DNA of 49,308 nt from Neomegalonema sp. (GCA_022760435.1 JALEFY010000038.1:1-49308), one strand, 5' to 3'; positions 9,053 through 17,794 are shown, numbered from the stretch's first letter. The notes: generated by a model from the letters alone, not told the origin. Made by a program: numbers and translations.

Positions 9053-10104
9053 CAGGCAGCCCTCACTTGCCAGCTGACACACGGGTCGAGCGCGCTCACC
9101 AGCAGGCGCGCGGCCTCGAGACGGGCGGCCTCCGGCAAGGCACTCAGGGCAGCAAGACGGGTCTCGGCGATGCCGCCGGGGCCGAAATTCACCCGCGTCG
9201 GGGGCGAGATCGCGCAGGAAGCAACCCGCCCCTGCTCCATCGCCACCGTATAGGTGAGCGCCCCGCGCGCGGTCATCGCCTCGGCGCAGGTGCGGACCAT
9301 CCCGCTTTCTTCGAGAAGCGAGACCGGGGTGGCGGCGCCCTTACCGGCCAGAAGATCCCGCAGGATTTGCGGCAGGCGCGCCAGATCGAGCAGCCGGGCG
9401 AGGCTGCGCGCGAGCGGGCCATCGCTCTCAAGCCCCGCGATCATCGGCGCCCCGCGCAGCCGGGCAAAGCAGGAGGTCTCGCCAACAGGCGCCGCGCTCG
9501 CAGGCGTCTCGGAACCGCGCGCCAGCAGCCAGGCAATGAACGCTGCCGCCGGGCTGGACGCGGCCTGTGCCCAACCCCGGATCGCCTCGCGATCCGCCAG
9601 CGCCTGCCAACGCTCGAGCCCGATGCCGAAGACATGATCCACCAACCGCGCTTCGGCCTCGCCTATGACATGCAGCGCGGCTTGCGCGGTCCTCGGCTGC
9701 GCGTTGAGCGCAAAGGGGTCGGCATCAAACAGCGCGCCGCGCAGATCCGCGCCAAGGCTCATGAACCCCGCCGCTCGCCCCGGCTGCCCCGAGCCGCCGA
9801 TCAGCGCCGGCCAGTCGATGAGAATGCGTAAGGCATGCTCGCGCAGCCGCTCCATCGCCACCAGCGCCTGGCGCGCAGCATCGAGCGCAGCGCTCGCCCC
9901 TTGCTCAAGCGCGCGGTCCATCGCGGCGGCGGCGGCATGGGCATGGGCGATCCCGCAGACCGAATGCACCATCGGCAAGATCGCAACCGCTTCATCGCGC
10001 CCCCGGCCCCGGATCAGGCGCCCCGCCACATCCGGCATCGAAAGCGCAAGGTGCGGCGCGCCCGGCGTGCTCATATCGACGATGAGATGACCCGAGAGGC
10101 TCAT
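9052..10104 (-). CDS. hupK: Hydrogenase maturation protein HupK (degenerate large-subunit homologue)
   Basis: Accessory protein of 350 aa needed for hydrogenase maturation in rhizobia and Rhodobacter. It looks like a degenerate relative of the large subunit: the C-terminus reads LDPCVSWQ, similar to the large-subunit DPCxxC motif but with Trp in place of the second ligand region, and the N-terminal part has HSVCGIAHAHAA, echoing the RxCGxC(x)xxHA motif with one cysteine lost. It may act as a scaffold for the metal centre before transfer (inference from the family). It sits between hupJ and hypA with 4-base overlaps on both sides. Confidence 0.85.
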   Translation of the reverse strand: MSLSGHLIVDMSTPGAPHLALSMPDVAGRLIRGRGRDEAVAILPMVHSVCGIAHAHAAAAAMDRALEQGASAALDAARQALVAMERLREHALRILIDWPALIGGSGQPGRAAGFMSLGADLRGALFDADPFALNAQPRTAQAALHVIGEAEARLVDHVFGIGLERWQALADREAIRGWAQAASSPAAAFIAWLLARGSETPASAAPVGETSCFARLRGAPMIAGLESDGPLARSLARLLDLARLPQILRDLLAGKGAATPVSLLEESGMVRTCAEAMTARGALTYTVAMEQGRVASCAISPPTRVNFGPGGIAETRLAALSALPEAARLEAARLLVSALDPCVSWQVRAA

Positions 10105-10775
10105 TCGCTCGCCTCCCCGCCCTGCCCCGGGTCGCGCGCGCCCAGAAAGCGGCGCCGCGACAAGGCGATGGGCTCGCCCGTGCCCACAGGAGGTGCATCA
10201 GGCTCGGGTTCCACCTCCGCTTCCGGATCGGTTGCGGTCTGCTCCGTGACCGGCACTTCGCCGCGCCACATGCTGGTAAAGGCGGCCTCCTCCTCATCCG
10301 GCGCGATCGCCTCGCCAAACACCATTCCCATCGACGCTTCAGCGGCCGCGACCGCGCTTTCCATATCCGCGAACTCGAACACCGGCGAGAACAGCGAGCA
10401 CATCCAGTAGCCGCCGATCGAGGGCTCCTCCGCCCGCAGGAAGGCAAAGGAGCCCGCAGGGAGCGCAAAGCTGCGCGAGGTCCCGACGCGGACCGGTGCC
10501 GCCGCCACGACCGGAGCCGCGCCTTCCTCGCTCTTTTGCGCCTCCTGCTCCCCTTGCTCGCCCTGCTCCCCTTGCTCGCCCTCACCTTCAAGATAGATCA
10601 GGTTGATGAACCACGGGGTCACCAGCGCAGTCATCACCCCGCCATCATGCGCGCGGCTCGCCACCGCCTTCACCCCAAGCGCCGGATTGACGATCGGCAG
10701 GCCCTGCATCCGGGTCTGCGCAATCATCTCGAAACAGCGCTCGAGCATGGCATCGACATCGGCGAGCGGGCGCAT
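10101..10775 (-). CDS. hupJ: Hydrogenase assembly chaperone HupJ (HybE family)
   Basis: Chaperone of the HybE/HupJ family, which helps assembly of the small subunit before Tat export; 224 aa. The start at 10775 gives MRPLADVDAMLERCFEMI, which looks like the family N-terminus. The core reads NPALGVKAVA, VTPWFINLIYLEG, FALPAGSFAFLRAEEPSIGGYWMCSLFSPVFEF. Two additions are unusual: an inserted acidic linker rich in Gly-Glu-Gln (about residues 67-85), encoded by a short tandem repeat near 10548-10583, and a proline/glutamate-rich C-terminal tail. Located between hupI and hupK. Confidence 0.86.
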   Translation of the reverse strand: MRPLADVDAMLERCFEMIAQTRMQGLPIVNPALGVKAVASRAHDGGVMTALVTPWFINLIYLEGEGEQGEQGEQGEQEAQKSEEGAAPVVAAAPVRVGTSRSFALPAGSFAFLRAEEPSIGGYWMCSLFSPVFEFADMESAVAAAEASMGMVFGEAIAPDEEEAAFTSMWRGEVPVTEQTATDPEAEVEPEPDAPPVGTGEPIALSRRRFLGARDPGQGGEASE

Positions 10776-10777
10776 GG

Positions 10778-10996
10778 TCAACTCATCACCATGAAGTCTT
10801 CGCGCCGCCCGTCGCAATTGGGGCAGGACCAGTGATCGGGCAAATCGGCAAAGGCCGTCCCCGGCGGGATCTGCCAGAAATCATCCCCGACCGCCGGATC
10901 ATAGACATGCCAGCAGATCTTGCACTCGAGCCGCGCGCTCGGCGCGATCTTGCTGTTATCGCCGCCATAGGTGCCGGCAAAGAAGTGATCGCTCAT
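10778..10996 (-). CDS. hupI: Rubredoxin HupI
   Basis: Rubredoxin of 72 aa with the two iron-binding pairs CKIC (Cys25, Cys28) and CPNC (Cys58, Cys61), plus the family segments VYDPAVGDD and IPPGTAFADLPDHWSCP. In oxygen-exposed hydrogenase systems this rubredoxin is thought to protect or service the small subunit clusters (family knowledge). The ATG at 10996 overlaps the hupH stop; the frame extends upstream only by running through hupH. Confidence 0.94.
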   Translation of the reverse strand: MSDHFFAGTYGGDNSKIAPSARLECKICWHVYDPAVGDDFWQIPPGTAFADLPDHWSCPNCDGRREDFMVMS

Positions 10997-11853
10997 CTGT
11001 AGGCTCCCAGGATCTCGTCGAGGCGCTCGGCGCTGTCGGCGATGTCCTCGGCGGAGGCGCAGGCGACCTCGGGCAGCGCGGTGATCTCCAGCGTGTTCAG
11101 GATCAGCGCATCTTGCGAATTGTAGAACTGCACCCACCAGCATTGCGCCGTCTTCGTCGCGGTGATGCGGCAATTGCCATATCCGCGCGAGAGGATGATG
11201 ATGCTGTCACGGCCCAGCAGCGTGTCGAGCAACGTCAGATCCTGCTCGGTATGCGGCAGCAGCGTCAGGTTGATGACATGCGTCGGCAGATCCGGGCCGA
11301 TCTTCGGGATATGGTCGTTGACCTCGGCGATCAGCGCCGGAGTGTTGAAGATCTGCTCGCCAAAGCTCTCAGGGACCGCGATTGCGTCCTGCGCCTGGTC
11401 GAAGGCCATCGCGACCACCGCCGACGGGAAGGCGCCGACCTCGATCACATCGCCGACCAGCGCGCCGCTCTCATCAAGGGAGCGCACTCGCCAGACCCCG
11501 GCCAGCACCGATTCCTGTGCCTGGACCCGGTCCCGGCCGATCGCGGCCACTTCGCCCTCGCCCAAAAGATCATCGACAAAGGCTCGGTTCGCGGCATCGA
11601 GCGGCATCAGGTCGATCGCATCGCCGCGCGCCCCGCTCGCATAGCCTTGCAGGGCGAGAAGCAGCCGCTCGCCGATCGCGAGCCCTGCGCCAAGATCGGC
11701 CATATCCTCGGGCTCGGGCAGCTCAGGGGCGCGAAACACCGCCATCTCTTCGGGCATCTTCATGTATTCGAGGGTGCCGCCATCCTCATCCTCGGGCTGG
11801 CTGCCCGGCCCGATGGCACCCGGGATCGGCGGAAATTTGCTCAGATCAATCAT
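10993..11853 (-). CDS. hupH: Hydrogenase expression/maturation protein HupH (HyaF family)
   Basis: HupH/HyaF-type accessory protein, 286 aa, tied to small-subunit assembly in O2-exposed hydrogenase systems. Family segments seen are TPALIAEVNDHI, THVINLTLLPHTEQDL, LGRGSIII-like LLGRDSIIILSRGYGNCRI and NVWWVQFYNSQD-like CWWVQFYNSQDALILNTLEI near the C-terminus. I place the start at the ATG at 11853; a TTG two codons upstream would add two residues. It overlaps hupI by 4 bases and lies about 50 bases downstream of hupG. Confidence 0.88.
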   Translation of the reverse strand: MIDLSKFPPIPGAIGPGSQPEDEDGGTLEYMKMPEEMAVFRAPELPEPEDMADLGAGLAIGERLLLALQGYASGARGDAIDLMPLDAANRAFVDDLLGEGEVAAIGRDRVQAQESVLAGVWRVRSLDESGALVGDVIEVGAFPSAVVAMAFDQAQDAIAVPESFGEQIFNTPALIAEVNDHIPKIGPDLPTHVINLTLLPHTEQDLTLLDTLLGRDSIIILSRGYGNCRITATKTAQCWWVQFYNSQDALILNTLEITALPEVACASAEDIADSAERLDEILGAYR

Positions 11854-11904
11854 GGACAAGCTCTCTACTGTGCCGCCGCTTCGAGGCGGGAACTGCCGAC
11901 AGGG

Positions 11905-12327
11905 TCAGGCGCTGGGCTGCTGCACGCAGCCGGGGAATTCGTAAGCGGGGGGCTGCGACGGCTCGCTGGTCAGAATCTTCGAGATTTCCGTGACATACTC
12001 GCTCCAGTCGAGCACCCGCGGCACCGCGCCGAGATAGGCTCCGCGGCGCAGGAACACGAGCGCCGGAAAGGCATTGAACCGATAGCGCTGCTGGAGCTTG
12101 CGCTCGCTCTCGCGGGCCACGATCAGCGGCGTGAACACGCCCTTGAACAGCTTTTCAAGCTCGGGAAGGATGATCGCGACATCATCGCTCTCCGCGAGGC
12201 GCTCGGCATCGCCCGCGAAGAGCAGCACCGAGAAATCAAGTTCGGCGGTGACGGCGTCATGCTGCGCCTCGTCAATCACCCGGTAGCCGTGACGGTCGAT
12301 GACCGATTGCAACAAGGGGGAAAACAT
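11905..12327 (-). CDS. hupG: Hydrogenase accessory protein HupG (HyaE family, thioredoxin-like)
   Basis: Thioredoxin-fold accessory protein of 140 aa, without the redox CxxC pair, as is normal for the HyaE/HupG family. Visible fold elements are DFSVLLFAGD, VFTPLIVARESE, FNAFPALVFLRRGAYLGAVPRV (the cis-Pro strand of thioredoxin folds) and the helix DWSEYVTEISKIL. HyaE binds Tat signal peptides of the small subunit in E. coli. The start at 12327 shares bases with the hupF stop; the frame upstream of it runs inside hupF. Confidence 0.88.
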   Translation of the reverse strand: MFSPLLQSVIDRHGYRVIDEAQHDAVTAELDFSVLLFAGDAERLAESDDVAIILPELEKLFKGVFTPLIVARESERKLQQRYRFNAFPALVFLRRGAYLGAVPRVLDWSEYVTEISKILTSEPSQPPAYEFPGCVQQPSA

Positions 12328-12698
12328 CAGGTCTCCTGCTTCTTTTCTGAGGGTGAAGGCGCTTCGTGTGCGGGCGCTTCGGGCGCGGCGCTGGCGCTGG
12401 CCGCCTGGGTCAGGCATTCGGGCCATTGCGGCTCGCGGTTGATGAGATCGGCGAAGAGGTGGTCGATATCCCCCTGCCCGCGCATCACCCGCTCCAGCGC
12501 CTCGAGCGCATCGCGGCATTGCGCGGCATATTCGGCGCTGATCTGCTCACGCGCCGCGCCGAGAAACACCATCAGCCAGGCGCCGGGCTCGACATCCCCG
12601 ACCAGCATCGTGTCGATGAAGACCGGCCCGTCCGGCCCTTCGCACAGCGCCCGCCCCGGCTCTGCCTCGAGCACCTGCATGGGAACTCCGATGCACAT
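12327..12698 (-). CDS. hupF: Hydrogenase chaperone HupF (HypC family)
   Basis: Second HypC-family chaperone, 123 aa, with the invariant Cys2 (MCIGVPMQV) and the core DTMLVGDVEPGAWLMVFLGAARE. It differs from HypC at 7521-7775 by a helical extension and an Ala/Pro/Glu-rich C-terminal tail. HupF stabilises the large subunit under oxygen in Rhizobium (family knowledge), which fits the O2-tolerant type of HupS here. Start overlaps the hupD stop by one base (TGATG). Confidence 0.92.
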   Translation of the reverse strand: MCIGVPMQVLEAEPGRALCEGPDGPVFIDTMLVGDVEPGAWLMVFLGAAREQISAEYAAQCRDALEALERVMRGQGDIDHLFADLINREPQWPECLTQAASASAAPEAPAHEAPSPSEKKQET

Positions 12699-13444
12699 CA
12701 GCGCCGCTCCTCGCGCAGACGCGTGCCGGGCGCGGCGCTCAGGCTCGAGCCCTCCTTGCGCCCGAGCAGCGCATCGATCTCGGCCTCGAAATCCGCTGGA
12801 CCCGCCCAGTGACCGCTATCGAGCACCCGCGCATCGCCATGCCGGCACGCATCGACAGGATCGGGGCGTTCATTCTCGTAGCGGCTCAGAACCATGGTCG
12901 CGCAGCCGATCGAATGATCCTCGGGCAGCGGCTCGGCGCGTTCGACAGCGTCGATGCCGAACCCGGCCAGATAGTCGAGCGCCGCCGCGATCGCCGGTTC
13001 GATCTTTTCCTTGACCAGCGGACGCAGGCTGCCGCCGTAGTCTTCCAGCTCCACCGGCTGCACGCCGATCAGCAGCAGATGCTGCGGGCATTCGCCGAGC
13101 ATCTCCGCCATCGCCAGCACTTCCTGAAAGCCGGTCTGGTGCAGCGATACCTTCTTGGCACCGAGGAATTTGGGGACTTCCTCGCCCTCGACCAGCTTCA
13201 TCGTTCCGGGCTCGAGCCCGTAATCGACTGCGTCGAACACCACGAGGATCTCGGTCTCGCGGATATGCTGCACGAGGTAGATGCCTTGGGTGCCGCCATC
13301 CATCAGGCGCACATCCGCGTCGAAGGCATAATGGCGATGCAGATGCTCGACCGCACGCACCCCAAAGCCCTCATCCGCCCAAAGCAGATTGCCGATGCCA
13401 AGGACGAGCACACATGGCGCCCGGCCTGATCGTTCAGTTTCCAC
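12698..13444 (-). CDS. hupD: Hydrogenase maturation endopeptidase HupD
   Basis: Protease (M52/HybD family) that removes the C-terminal tail of HupL after nickel insertion. Nickel-sensing residues are visible: Glu in LLWADEGFG, Asp in FDAVDYG and His in SLHQTGFQE. A C-terminal extension of about 60 residues beyond the usual 165-200 aa is present. I chose the GTG at 13444 because AGGGAGG lies five bases upstream, and because a sigma-54-like promoter at 13510-13525 would start transcription too close to the alternative ATG at 13486 for a ribosome site. The longer start would add 14 residues. First gene of the accessory operon. Confidence 0.9.
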   Translation of the reverse strand: METERSGRAPCVLVLGIGNLLWADEGFGVRAVEHLHRHYAFDADVRLMDGGTQGIYLVQHIRETEILVVFDAVDYGLEPGTMKLVEGEEVPKFLGAKKVSLHQTGFQEVLAMAEMLGECPQHLLLIGVQPVELEDYGGSLRPLVKEKIEPAIAAALDYLAGFGIDAVERAEPLPEDHSIGCATMVLSRYENERPDPVDACRHGDARVLDSGHWAGPADFEAEIDALLGRKEGSSLSAAPGTRLREERR

Positions 13445-13509
13445 ATTATCCTCCCTGAGAGGGTCACGCTTGTTATCGCCGGTCATCGACCGATCATTGG
13501 CAGAACAAT

Positions 13510-13525
13510 CGCAAAAGGCGCGCCA
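13510..13525 (-). promoter_or_regulatory. Sigma-54-type promoter candidate for hupD operon
   Basis: Read on the minus strand the site is TGGCGCG-CCTT-TTGCG. The invariant GG and GC are exactly 10 bases apart, as in the -24/-12 consensus TGGCACG-N4-TTGCW; two other positions differ. It lies about 66 bases before the GTG start of hupD, and the cognate activator type (HupR with GAFTGA) is encoded in the same cluster. Confidence 0.55.
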
Positions 13526-13530
13526 GAATG

Positions 13531-13546
13531 CGTTATTATTTTAACG
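13531..13546. promoter_or_regulatory. AT-rich inverted repeat CGTTA-N6-TAACG upstream of hupD promoter
   Basis: A perfect 5-base inverted repeat with a 6-base AT spacer sits directly upstream of the -24 element of the hupD promoter candidate. It includes TTATTTTA (13536-13543), which recurs at 17807-17814 at nearly the same distance from the hupS promoter candidate. It could be a regulator or bending-protein site; no binding protein can be named from sequence. Confidence 0.35.
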
Positions 13547-13751
13547 TGCTGTTTATACTTGTTTTTTTAGACTCTCCGGATTTTACCCGCCATTATCGGT
13601 GGAATTTTTACTTCCAGCAAGCGCGCATTGCGTAAACTTTCATTCCACCCCGAAACCCCCTTCGCATCCGGTCCGAAAGCGAGGTGGCAGCGGCGCTTAC
13701 CGCAGCGCAGCAAGACTGGGAGCAACGCAAACACCCGCCCGCCAAAGCGAA

Positions 13752-13781
13752 ATGGGCGCGCCCCTCTCGGAGCACGCCCAT
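13752..13781 (-). terminator. Hairpin downstream of hupC, probable terminator or mRNA processing site
   Basis: On the minus strand the transcript can fold a 13-bp stem (ATGGGCGTGCTCC with GGGGCGCGCCCAT, two G-U pairs) closed by a GAGA tetraloop, 47 bases after the hupC stop. The trailing sequence TTTCGCTTT is only a weak U tract. It could end or attenuate transcription of hupSL-hupC, or protect the 3' end, giving more structural than accessory mRNA. Confidence 0.6.
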
Positions 13782-13828
13782 CCCTGTCAACATTCAGCCC
13801 AATCGGGCCTCATAGCCTCTCGCGCGGC

Positions 13829-14539
13829 CTAGTAGCCGTGATCCTTCGGGCGTCCGTTGCGGAAGGTCCGCCAGCCCGAGAACATCGAGGAGATGATCGA
13901 CTGCTCGGACATGATGTCCTCACGCACCGCCACATAGATGTGGATGATCACAAAGCAGATCACCACCCACATCGCCATGTGGTGCCAGGTATGCACGTCC
14001 TGGCTCTGCCCAAAGAGCGGAATGATCCAGCTCGAGAACAGGGTATGCACCCAGGTCCCCATTCCCGCGCCCTCGCCGTACAGCGCAAAGCCGGTGAAGA
14101 TCAGGAACACGATCGCCCAGACAAAGGCCACATGCATGACCAGTTGCGCGAGCGGGTTGTGCCCCTCATAGGCGAGCGGGCGGCGCGCGATCATCAGATA
14201 CCACAGGATCTCGTGCCACATCTCCTCCCAGAACTTCCGCTTCCAGACCGGCGGGACGAAGATCTCCCGCGCATGGCTGTTGCCAACGAAGGCCCAGTAG
14301 ATCCGGAACAGGAAGCCAAAGGCGAGGATGTAGCCAGCCGAGAAGTGCAGGTAACGGATCCAGCCCATCAGGAAGTACCCGCTGGCATCGCCCGGCACCG
14401 AAGGCAGCGGCGAGCCGATCAGATAGCCGGTGAGGCACAGCACCAGGATGGCGAAGGCATTGACCCAATGCCAGATCCGGACCGGCGCCTCGTAGACATA
14501 GACCGCCTCCTCCTTATGCGGCTCAGTGTTGCCACTCAT
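13829..14539 (-). CDS. hupC: Hydrogenase b-type cytochrome subunit HupC
   Basis: Membrane cytochrome b of 236 aa that anchors HupSL and passes electrons to quinone. Four hydrophobic segments are visible (about residues 24-44, 65-85, 130-152, 185-207). Candidate heme histidines include His24 in VRIWHWVNAF, His65 in YLHFSAGYIL and the TWHHMAMW and IIHIYVAVRED histidines. Conserved-looking EEMWHEILWY and RRPLAYEGHNPLAQL lie between helices 2 and 3. The gene follows the 78-codon gene with 4 bases between and belongs to the hupSL transcript. Confidence 0.94.
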   Translation of the reverse strand: MSGNTEPHKEEAVYVYEAPVRIWHWVNAFAILVLCLTGYLIGSPLPSVPGDASGYFLMGWIRYLHFSAGYILAFGFLFRIYWAFVGNSHAREIFVPPVWKRKFWEEMWHEILWYLMIARRPLAYEGHNPLAQLVMHVAFVWAIVFLIFTGFALYGEGAGMGTWVHTLFSSWIIPLFGQSQDVHTWHHMAMWVVICFVIIHIYVAVREDIMSEQSIISSMFSGWRTFRNGRPKDHGY

Positions 14540-14543
14540 GACA

Positions 14544-14780
14544 TCATCCCCCTATGACGCGAGTAGCACCACGCCGACGCGGTTTCGCGATCCGCTTGAG
14601 GGCGAAAGCCGCCAGCAACCCCAGAGCGATCAGCCCCAGGGTCAAGGTCAACAATCCACCCACGGAGATGGTCGACGCAAAACCGTGAACATGCGCCTCC
14701 TCCCCGGTATGGGCCAGCGCTGGCGAGGCGAGCGCCAAAAGGCCAAAACCCGCCGCTGCGATCAGAATAGACTTCTTCAT
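14544..14780 (-). CDS. Small secreted/membrane protein between hupL and hupC, HupE-like N-terminus
   Basis: A 78-aa protein with a clear signal peptide (MKKSILIAAAGFGLLALA, cleavage likely after SPALA), then AHTGEEAHVHGF, one hydrophobic helix (about residues 40-62) and a basic C-terminal tail KRIAKPRRRG. The mature N-terminus with histidines is reminiscent of HupE/UreJ nickel permeases (AHTG..HGF), but those have several more helices, so this is either a shortened relative or an unrelated small subunit. It is 15 bases after hupL and 4 before hupC, so it is almost certainly co-transcribed. Function unknown; metal capture or cytochrome/enzyme assembly are possible. Confidence 0.75.
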   Translation of the reverse strand: MKKSILIAAAGFGLLALASPALAHTGEEAHVHGFASTISVGGLLTLTLGLIALGLLAAFALKRIAKPRRRGATRVIGG

Positions 14781-14795
14781 CTCAGATACCTTCCT

Positions 14796-16595
14796 TCAGC
14801 GCACCTTGACTTCGGCGAGTTCCTGACCGTCCGGCCCCATCACATGGGTCGAGCAGGCCAGGCACGGATCGAACGAGTGCAAGGTCCGCAGGATCTCGAC
14901 CGGCTCTTCGGCGACCTCCACCTTGGTGTTCATCAGCGAAGCCTCGAAGGCGCCGATATTGCCCTCGTTATCGCGCGGCGAGCCGTTCCAGGTGGTCGGC
15001 ACAACGCACTGATAATTGTCGATCTTCCCGTCCTTGATGCGCACCCAGTGGCCAAGCGCACCGCGCGGTGCCTCGGTAAAGCCGACGCCCTTGGCCTCCT
15101 TGGGCCAGGTCTTGGGATCGAACTTCTCCTGGTTCGCCGTTGCGGTATCGCCAGCCTTGATGTTGTTGATCAGCTTCTTGAAGAAGTAGACCTGCATCTC
15201 GGCCGCCCATTCCGCCTCGAGCGCCCGCGCCGCGGTGCGGCCGAGGGTCGAGAACAGCGCATCGACGGGGACATCGAGCGTTCTGAGCGTGCGGTTGATC
15301 TGCTCGGTGAAGTACTCGTGACCATTGGCGTAACCCACCACATACCGCGCGAGCGGGCCGACCTCCATCGCGTGGCCGCGCCAGCGCGGGGCCTTGATCC
15401 AGGAGTATTTCGCGCTCTCGTCGATCTGCTCGATATTGGTGCGCGAACCCTTGGTCCGAGCGCCGAGCTCGTAATTGGGCTCGGTGATGCCATCCCAGGG
15501 GTGCAGACCCTTCTTCTCATCCGGGTACTGGTACCACGAATGCGGCACGAATTCCTGGACCTGCTCGGGGTCGCGGACATCCACCTCGTGCACTTCGTTG
15601 AGATTGCCATTGATGATCGCCCCGACCGGCATCAGCAGGTTGGAAGGCGAGTAGTCATTGGCACGATCCGGGATATCGCCATAGGCGAGGACCGACTGCC
15701 CGGAGATCCCACCGCCATAGAGCCAGCCCTTGTAGAACTGCGCGATAGCCAGAATATCCGGGATGTAGACGTTCCGCACGAAGTCGAGCGTGCGGTCGAT
15801 CACGCCTTTGACGTAGTTGAGCCGCTCCATGTTGATCGGAGCACCCGCCGCCAGCTCGCCATCGATATTGATCGCGCAGGGCACGCCGCCAACCAGCCAG
15901 TTGGGGTGGATGTCCTTGCCGCCGAAGATCGTGCGGGTGGTCATGATCTCCTTCTGGAAGTCGAGCGCCTCCAGATAGTGCGTCACCGCCATCAGATCCG
16001 CCTCGGGCGGCAGCAGATAGGCGGGGTTGGTCCAGTAGCCGTTCTTGAACGGGCCGAGCTGGCCGGATTCGATGAACTTCTTCAACCGGCTCTGCACATC
16101 GCGGAAATAGCCGGGCGAGGATTTGGGATGGTGCGGCGCAACGCTCTGCTGGAGCACCGAGGTCGCCTTGGGGTCCGCCTTCAGCGCGTTGACCGGGTTC
16201 ACCCAGTCGAGCGCGTGCAGGTGGTAGAAGTGCACCAGGTGATCGTGGATCTGCAACGAAAGCTGCATGATGTTGCGGATCGAGTTGGCGTTCTCGGGGA
16301 TCTGGATGTTGAGCGCATCCTCGACCGAGCGCACCGAGGTCAGTGCGTGGGTCCCGGTGCACACGCCGCAGATGCGTTGGGTGAAGGCCCAGGCATCGCG
16401 CGGATCGCGCCCCTTGAGGATCACTTCCAGCCCGCGCCACATGGTACCGGTGGAGACGGCGTTGCGGATGATGTTGTTCTCGTCAACATTCACCTCGCAG
16501 CGCATATGGCCTTCGATACGGGTGACCGGATCGACCACGACCCGCTTGCCGCTATCGTCGAGCGTGTAGCCATTGGGCGTTACGATGGAGCTCAT
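14796..16595 (-). CDS. hupL: Uptake [NiFe]-hydrogenase large subunit HupL
   Basis: Catalytic subunit of the membrane-bound uptake hydrogenase, 599 aa. The NiFe ligands are in [12 protein letters not shown] (Cys76, Cys79) and in the C-terminal [11 protein letters not shown] (Cys578, Cys581). HupD should cut after His584, removing the last 15 residues ([15 protein letters not shown]). [12 protein letters not shown] opens the conserved core. The ATG overlaps the hupS stop (ATGA), and GGGAG lies seven bases upstream. With HupS it oxidises H2 on the periplasmic face and feeds electrons to HupC. Confidence 0.97.
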   Translation of the reverse strand: MSSIVTPNGYTLDDSGKRVVVDPVTRIEGHMRCEVNVDENNIIRNAVSTGTMWRGLEVILKGRDPRDAWAFTQRICGVCTGTHALTSVRSVEDALNIQIPENANSIRNIMQLSLQIHDHLVHFYHLHALDWVNPVNALKADPKATSVLQQSVAPHHPKSSPGYFRDVQSRLKKFIESGQLGPFKNGYWTNPAYLLPPEADLMAVTHYLEALDFQKEIMTTRTIFGGKDIHPNWLVGGVPCAINIDGELAAGAPINMERLNYVKGVIDRTLDFVRNVYIPDILAIAQFYKGWLYGGGISGQSVLAYGDIPDRANDYSPSNLLMPVGAIINGNLNEVHEVDVRDPEQVQEFVPHSWYQYPDEKKGLHPWDGITEPNYELGARTKGSRTNIEQIDESAKYSWIKAPRWRGHAMEVGPLARYVVGYANGHEYFTEQINRTLRTLDVPVDALFSTLGRTAARALEAEWAAEMQVYFFKKLINNIKAGDTATANQEKFDPKTWPKEAKGVGFTEAPRGALGHWVRIKDGKIDNYQCVVPTTWNGSPRDNEGNIGAFEASLMNTKVEVAEEPVEILRTLHSFDPCLACSTHVMGPDGQELAEVKVR

Positions 16596-17668
16596 TGGTC
16601 ATCTCCCTTGTGGAGCGCGCGCTTGACGGCGCTGGCGGCGGCATGGGCGGCGGCGGCGACGCCGACCACGGTGGCAGCAGCGCCGCCGATCTCATCCGCA
16701 TTCGCCTCGACGCCGAAGCCGTGGATGTCGGTCAGGCGCTCATAGAAGCCGCCCTTGTCCCAGAACCCGTCTTCCGAGCAGCCAAAGCAGCCATGGCCAG
16801 CCTGGATCGGGAAGGACAAGCCGCCATTCCAGCCCACGGTCGAACAGGCATTGTAGGTGGTCGGCCCCTTGCATCCGACCTTGTAAAGGCAATAGCCCTT
16901 GCGCGCGCCCTCGTCGTCGAACTGCTCGACGAACTGACCGGCATCGAAATGCGGGCGGCGGTAGCATTTGTCGTGGATGCGCTGGGAGTAGAACATCTTC
17001 GGCCGGCCCTGACGATCGAGCTCGGGGAAGCGGTCGAAGGTCAGGATATAGGTGATCACCGCGGTCATGACTTCGGCGATCGGCGGGCAGCCCGGCACCT
17101 TGATGATCGGCTTGTCGGCGATGCCTGGCACCTTGTGCACCGGAGTGGCGCGGGTCGGGTTCGGGCGCGCGGCCTGCACGCAGCCCCAGGAGGCGCAGGA
17201 GCCCCAGGAGATGATCGCCTTGCAGTGATCGGCGACATGGCGAAGCTGATCGACGAAGGGCTTGCCCGCGATGATGCAGCTCATCCCATCCTGATTGAGC
17301 GGCGGGTTGCCCTCGACCGCGAGGATGAAGTTGCCATCATATTTGGCGATGGTCTCTTCGATGATCGCCTCGGCCTGCTGACCGGCGGCGGCCATGATCG
17401 TGTCGTCATAATCGAGCGAGATCATCGACAGCACGACATCTTTCGCGAGGGGGTGCGCCGAGCGGATGAAGCTCTCCGAGCAGCAGGTGCATTCGAGCCC
17501 GTGCAGCCAGAGCACGGGAATGCGCGGCTTGGTTTCCATCGCATGGGCGATTTGCGGCGCGAAGGCCGGGCCCAGCCCGAGCGACGCTGCGGTCAGACTG
17601 CAATACTTTAGAAAGCTGCGGCGGGTGATCCCCTGCCGTCGCATCACCTCGTAAAAGGTTTCTGCCAT
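16592..17668 (-). CDS. hupS: Uptake [NiFe]-hydrogenase small subunit HupS, O2-tolerant type
   Basis: Iron-sulfur subunit, 358 aa. A twin-arginine signal (TRRSFLKYC, residues 15-23) directs folded HupSL across the membrane. The proximal cluster site has six cysteines: Cys60, Cys62, Cys63 (LECTCCSE), Cys158 and Cys163 (GSCASWGC) and Cys194 (VPGCPP). Cys62 and Cys163 are the two supernumerary residues that form the [4Fe-3S] cluster of oxygen-tolerant group 1d enzymes; standard enzymes have Gly there. Distal and medial sites follow ([29 protein letters not shown]). A C-terminal hydrophobic stretch rich in Ala/Val (about 328-345) is the membrane anchor. GGAGG precedes the start. Confidence 0.97.
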   Translation of the reverse strand: MAETFYEVMRRQGITRRSFLKYCSLTAASLGLGPAFAPQIAHAMETKPRIPVLWLHGLECTCCSESFIRSAHPLAKDVVLSMISLDYDDTIMAAAGQQAEAIIEETIAKYDGNFILAVEGNPPLNQDGMSCIIAGKPFVDQLRHVADHCKAIISWGSCASWGCVQAARPNPTRATPVHKVPGIADKPIIKVPGCPPIAEVMTAVITYILTFDRFPELDRQGRPKMFYSQRIHDKCYRRPHFDAGQFVEQFDDEGARKGYCLYKVGCKGPTTYNACSTVGWNGGLSFPIQAGHGCFGCSEDGFWDKGGFYERLTDIHGFGVEANADEIGGAAATVVGVAAAAHAAASAVKRALHKGDDQ

Positions 17669-17777
17669 TCCGGTTTCCTCCGTCTGTCGGTTCTTCTCGC
17701 CCCCCGGACGGCGCAGTTGCGTCCGCTCGGCTCCCTGCCAGATCAGCTTCGGGCAAAGTCAGGTGACCGCCAGACCA

Positions 17778-17794
17778 ATCAAAAAGCGTGCCAG
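17778..17794 (-). promoter_or_regulatory. Sigma-54-like promoter candidate for hupSL
   Basis: The minus strand reads CTGGCACG-CTTT-TTGAT, 110 bases before hupS. The -24 half is a perfect match; in the -12 half GC is replaced by GA. Alignment with the hupD site shows shared flanks (GATTG, TCTG) and a two-base gap at the -12 GC. It may be a weakened sigma-54 site or not one at all. Confidence 0.4.

Larger units (their letters stand above)
13445..13828. other. Intergenic region between hupC and hupD
   Basis: This 384-base gap separates the structural genes from the accessory operon. It holds the hupD promoter candidate (13510-13525), an AT-rich patch around 13531-13570 that stands out from the GC-rich surroundings, and a strong hairpin after hupC (13752-13781). 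No convincing coding frame is visible between 13570 and 13750. Confidence 0.6.

Noticed and set aside
11113-16745. Very long plus-strand frames (633 and 739 codons) opposite hupH-hupD and hupC-hupS
   Set aside because: Both follow the codon pattern of the opposite genes and show His/Arg/Asp-rich shadow protein sequence without motifs.
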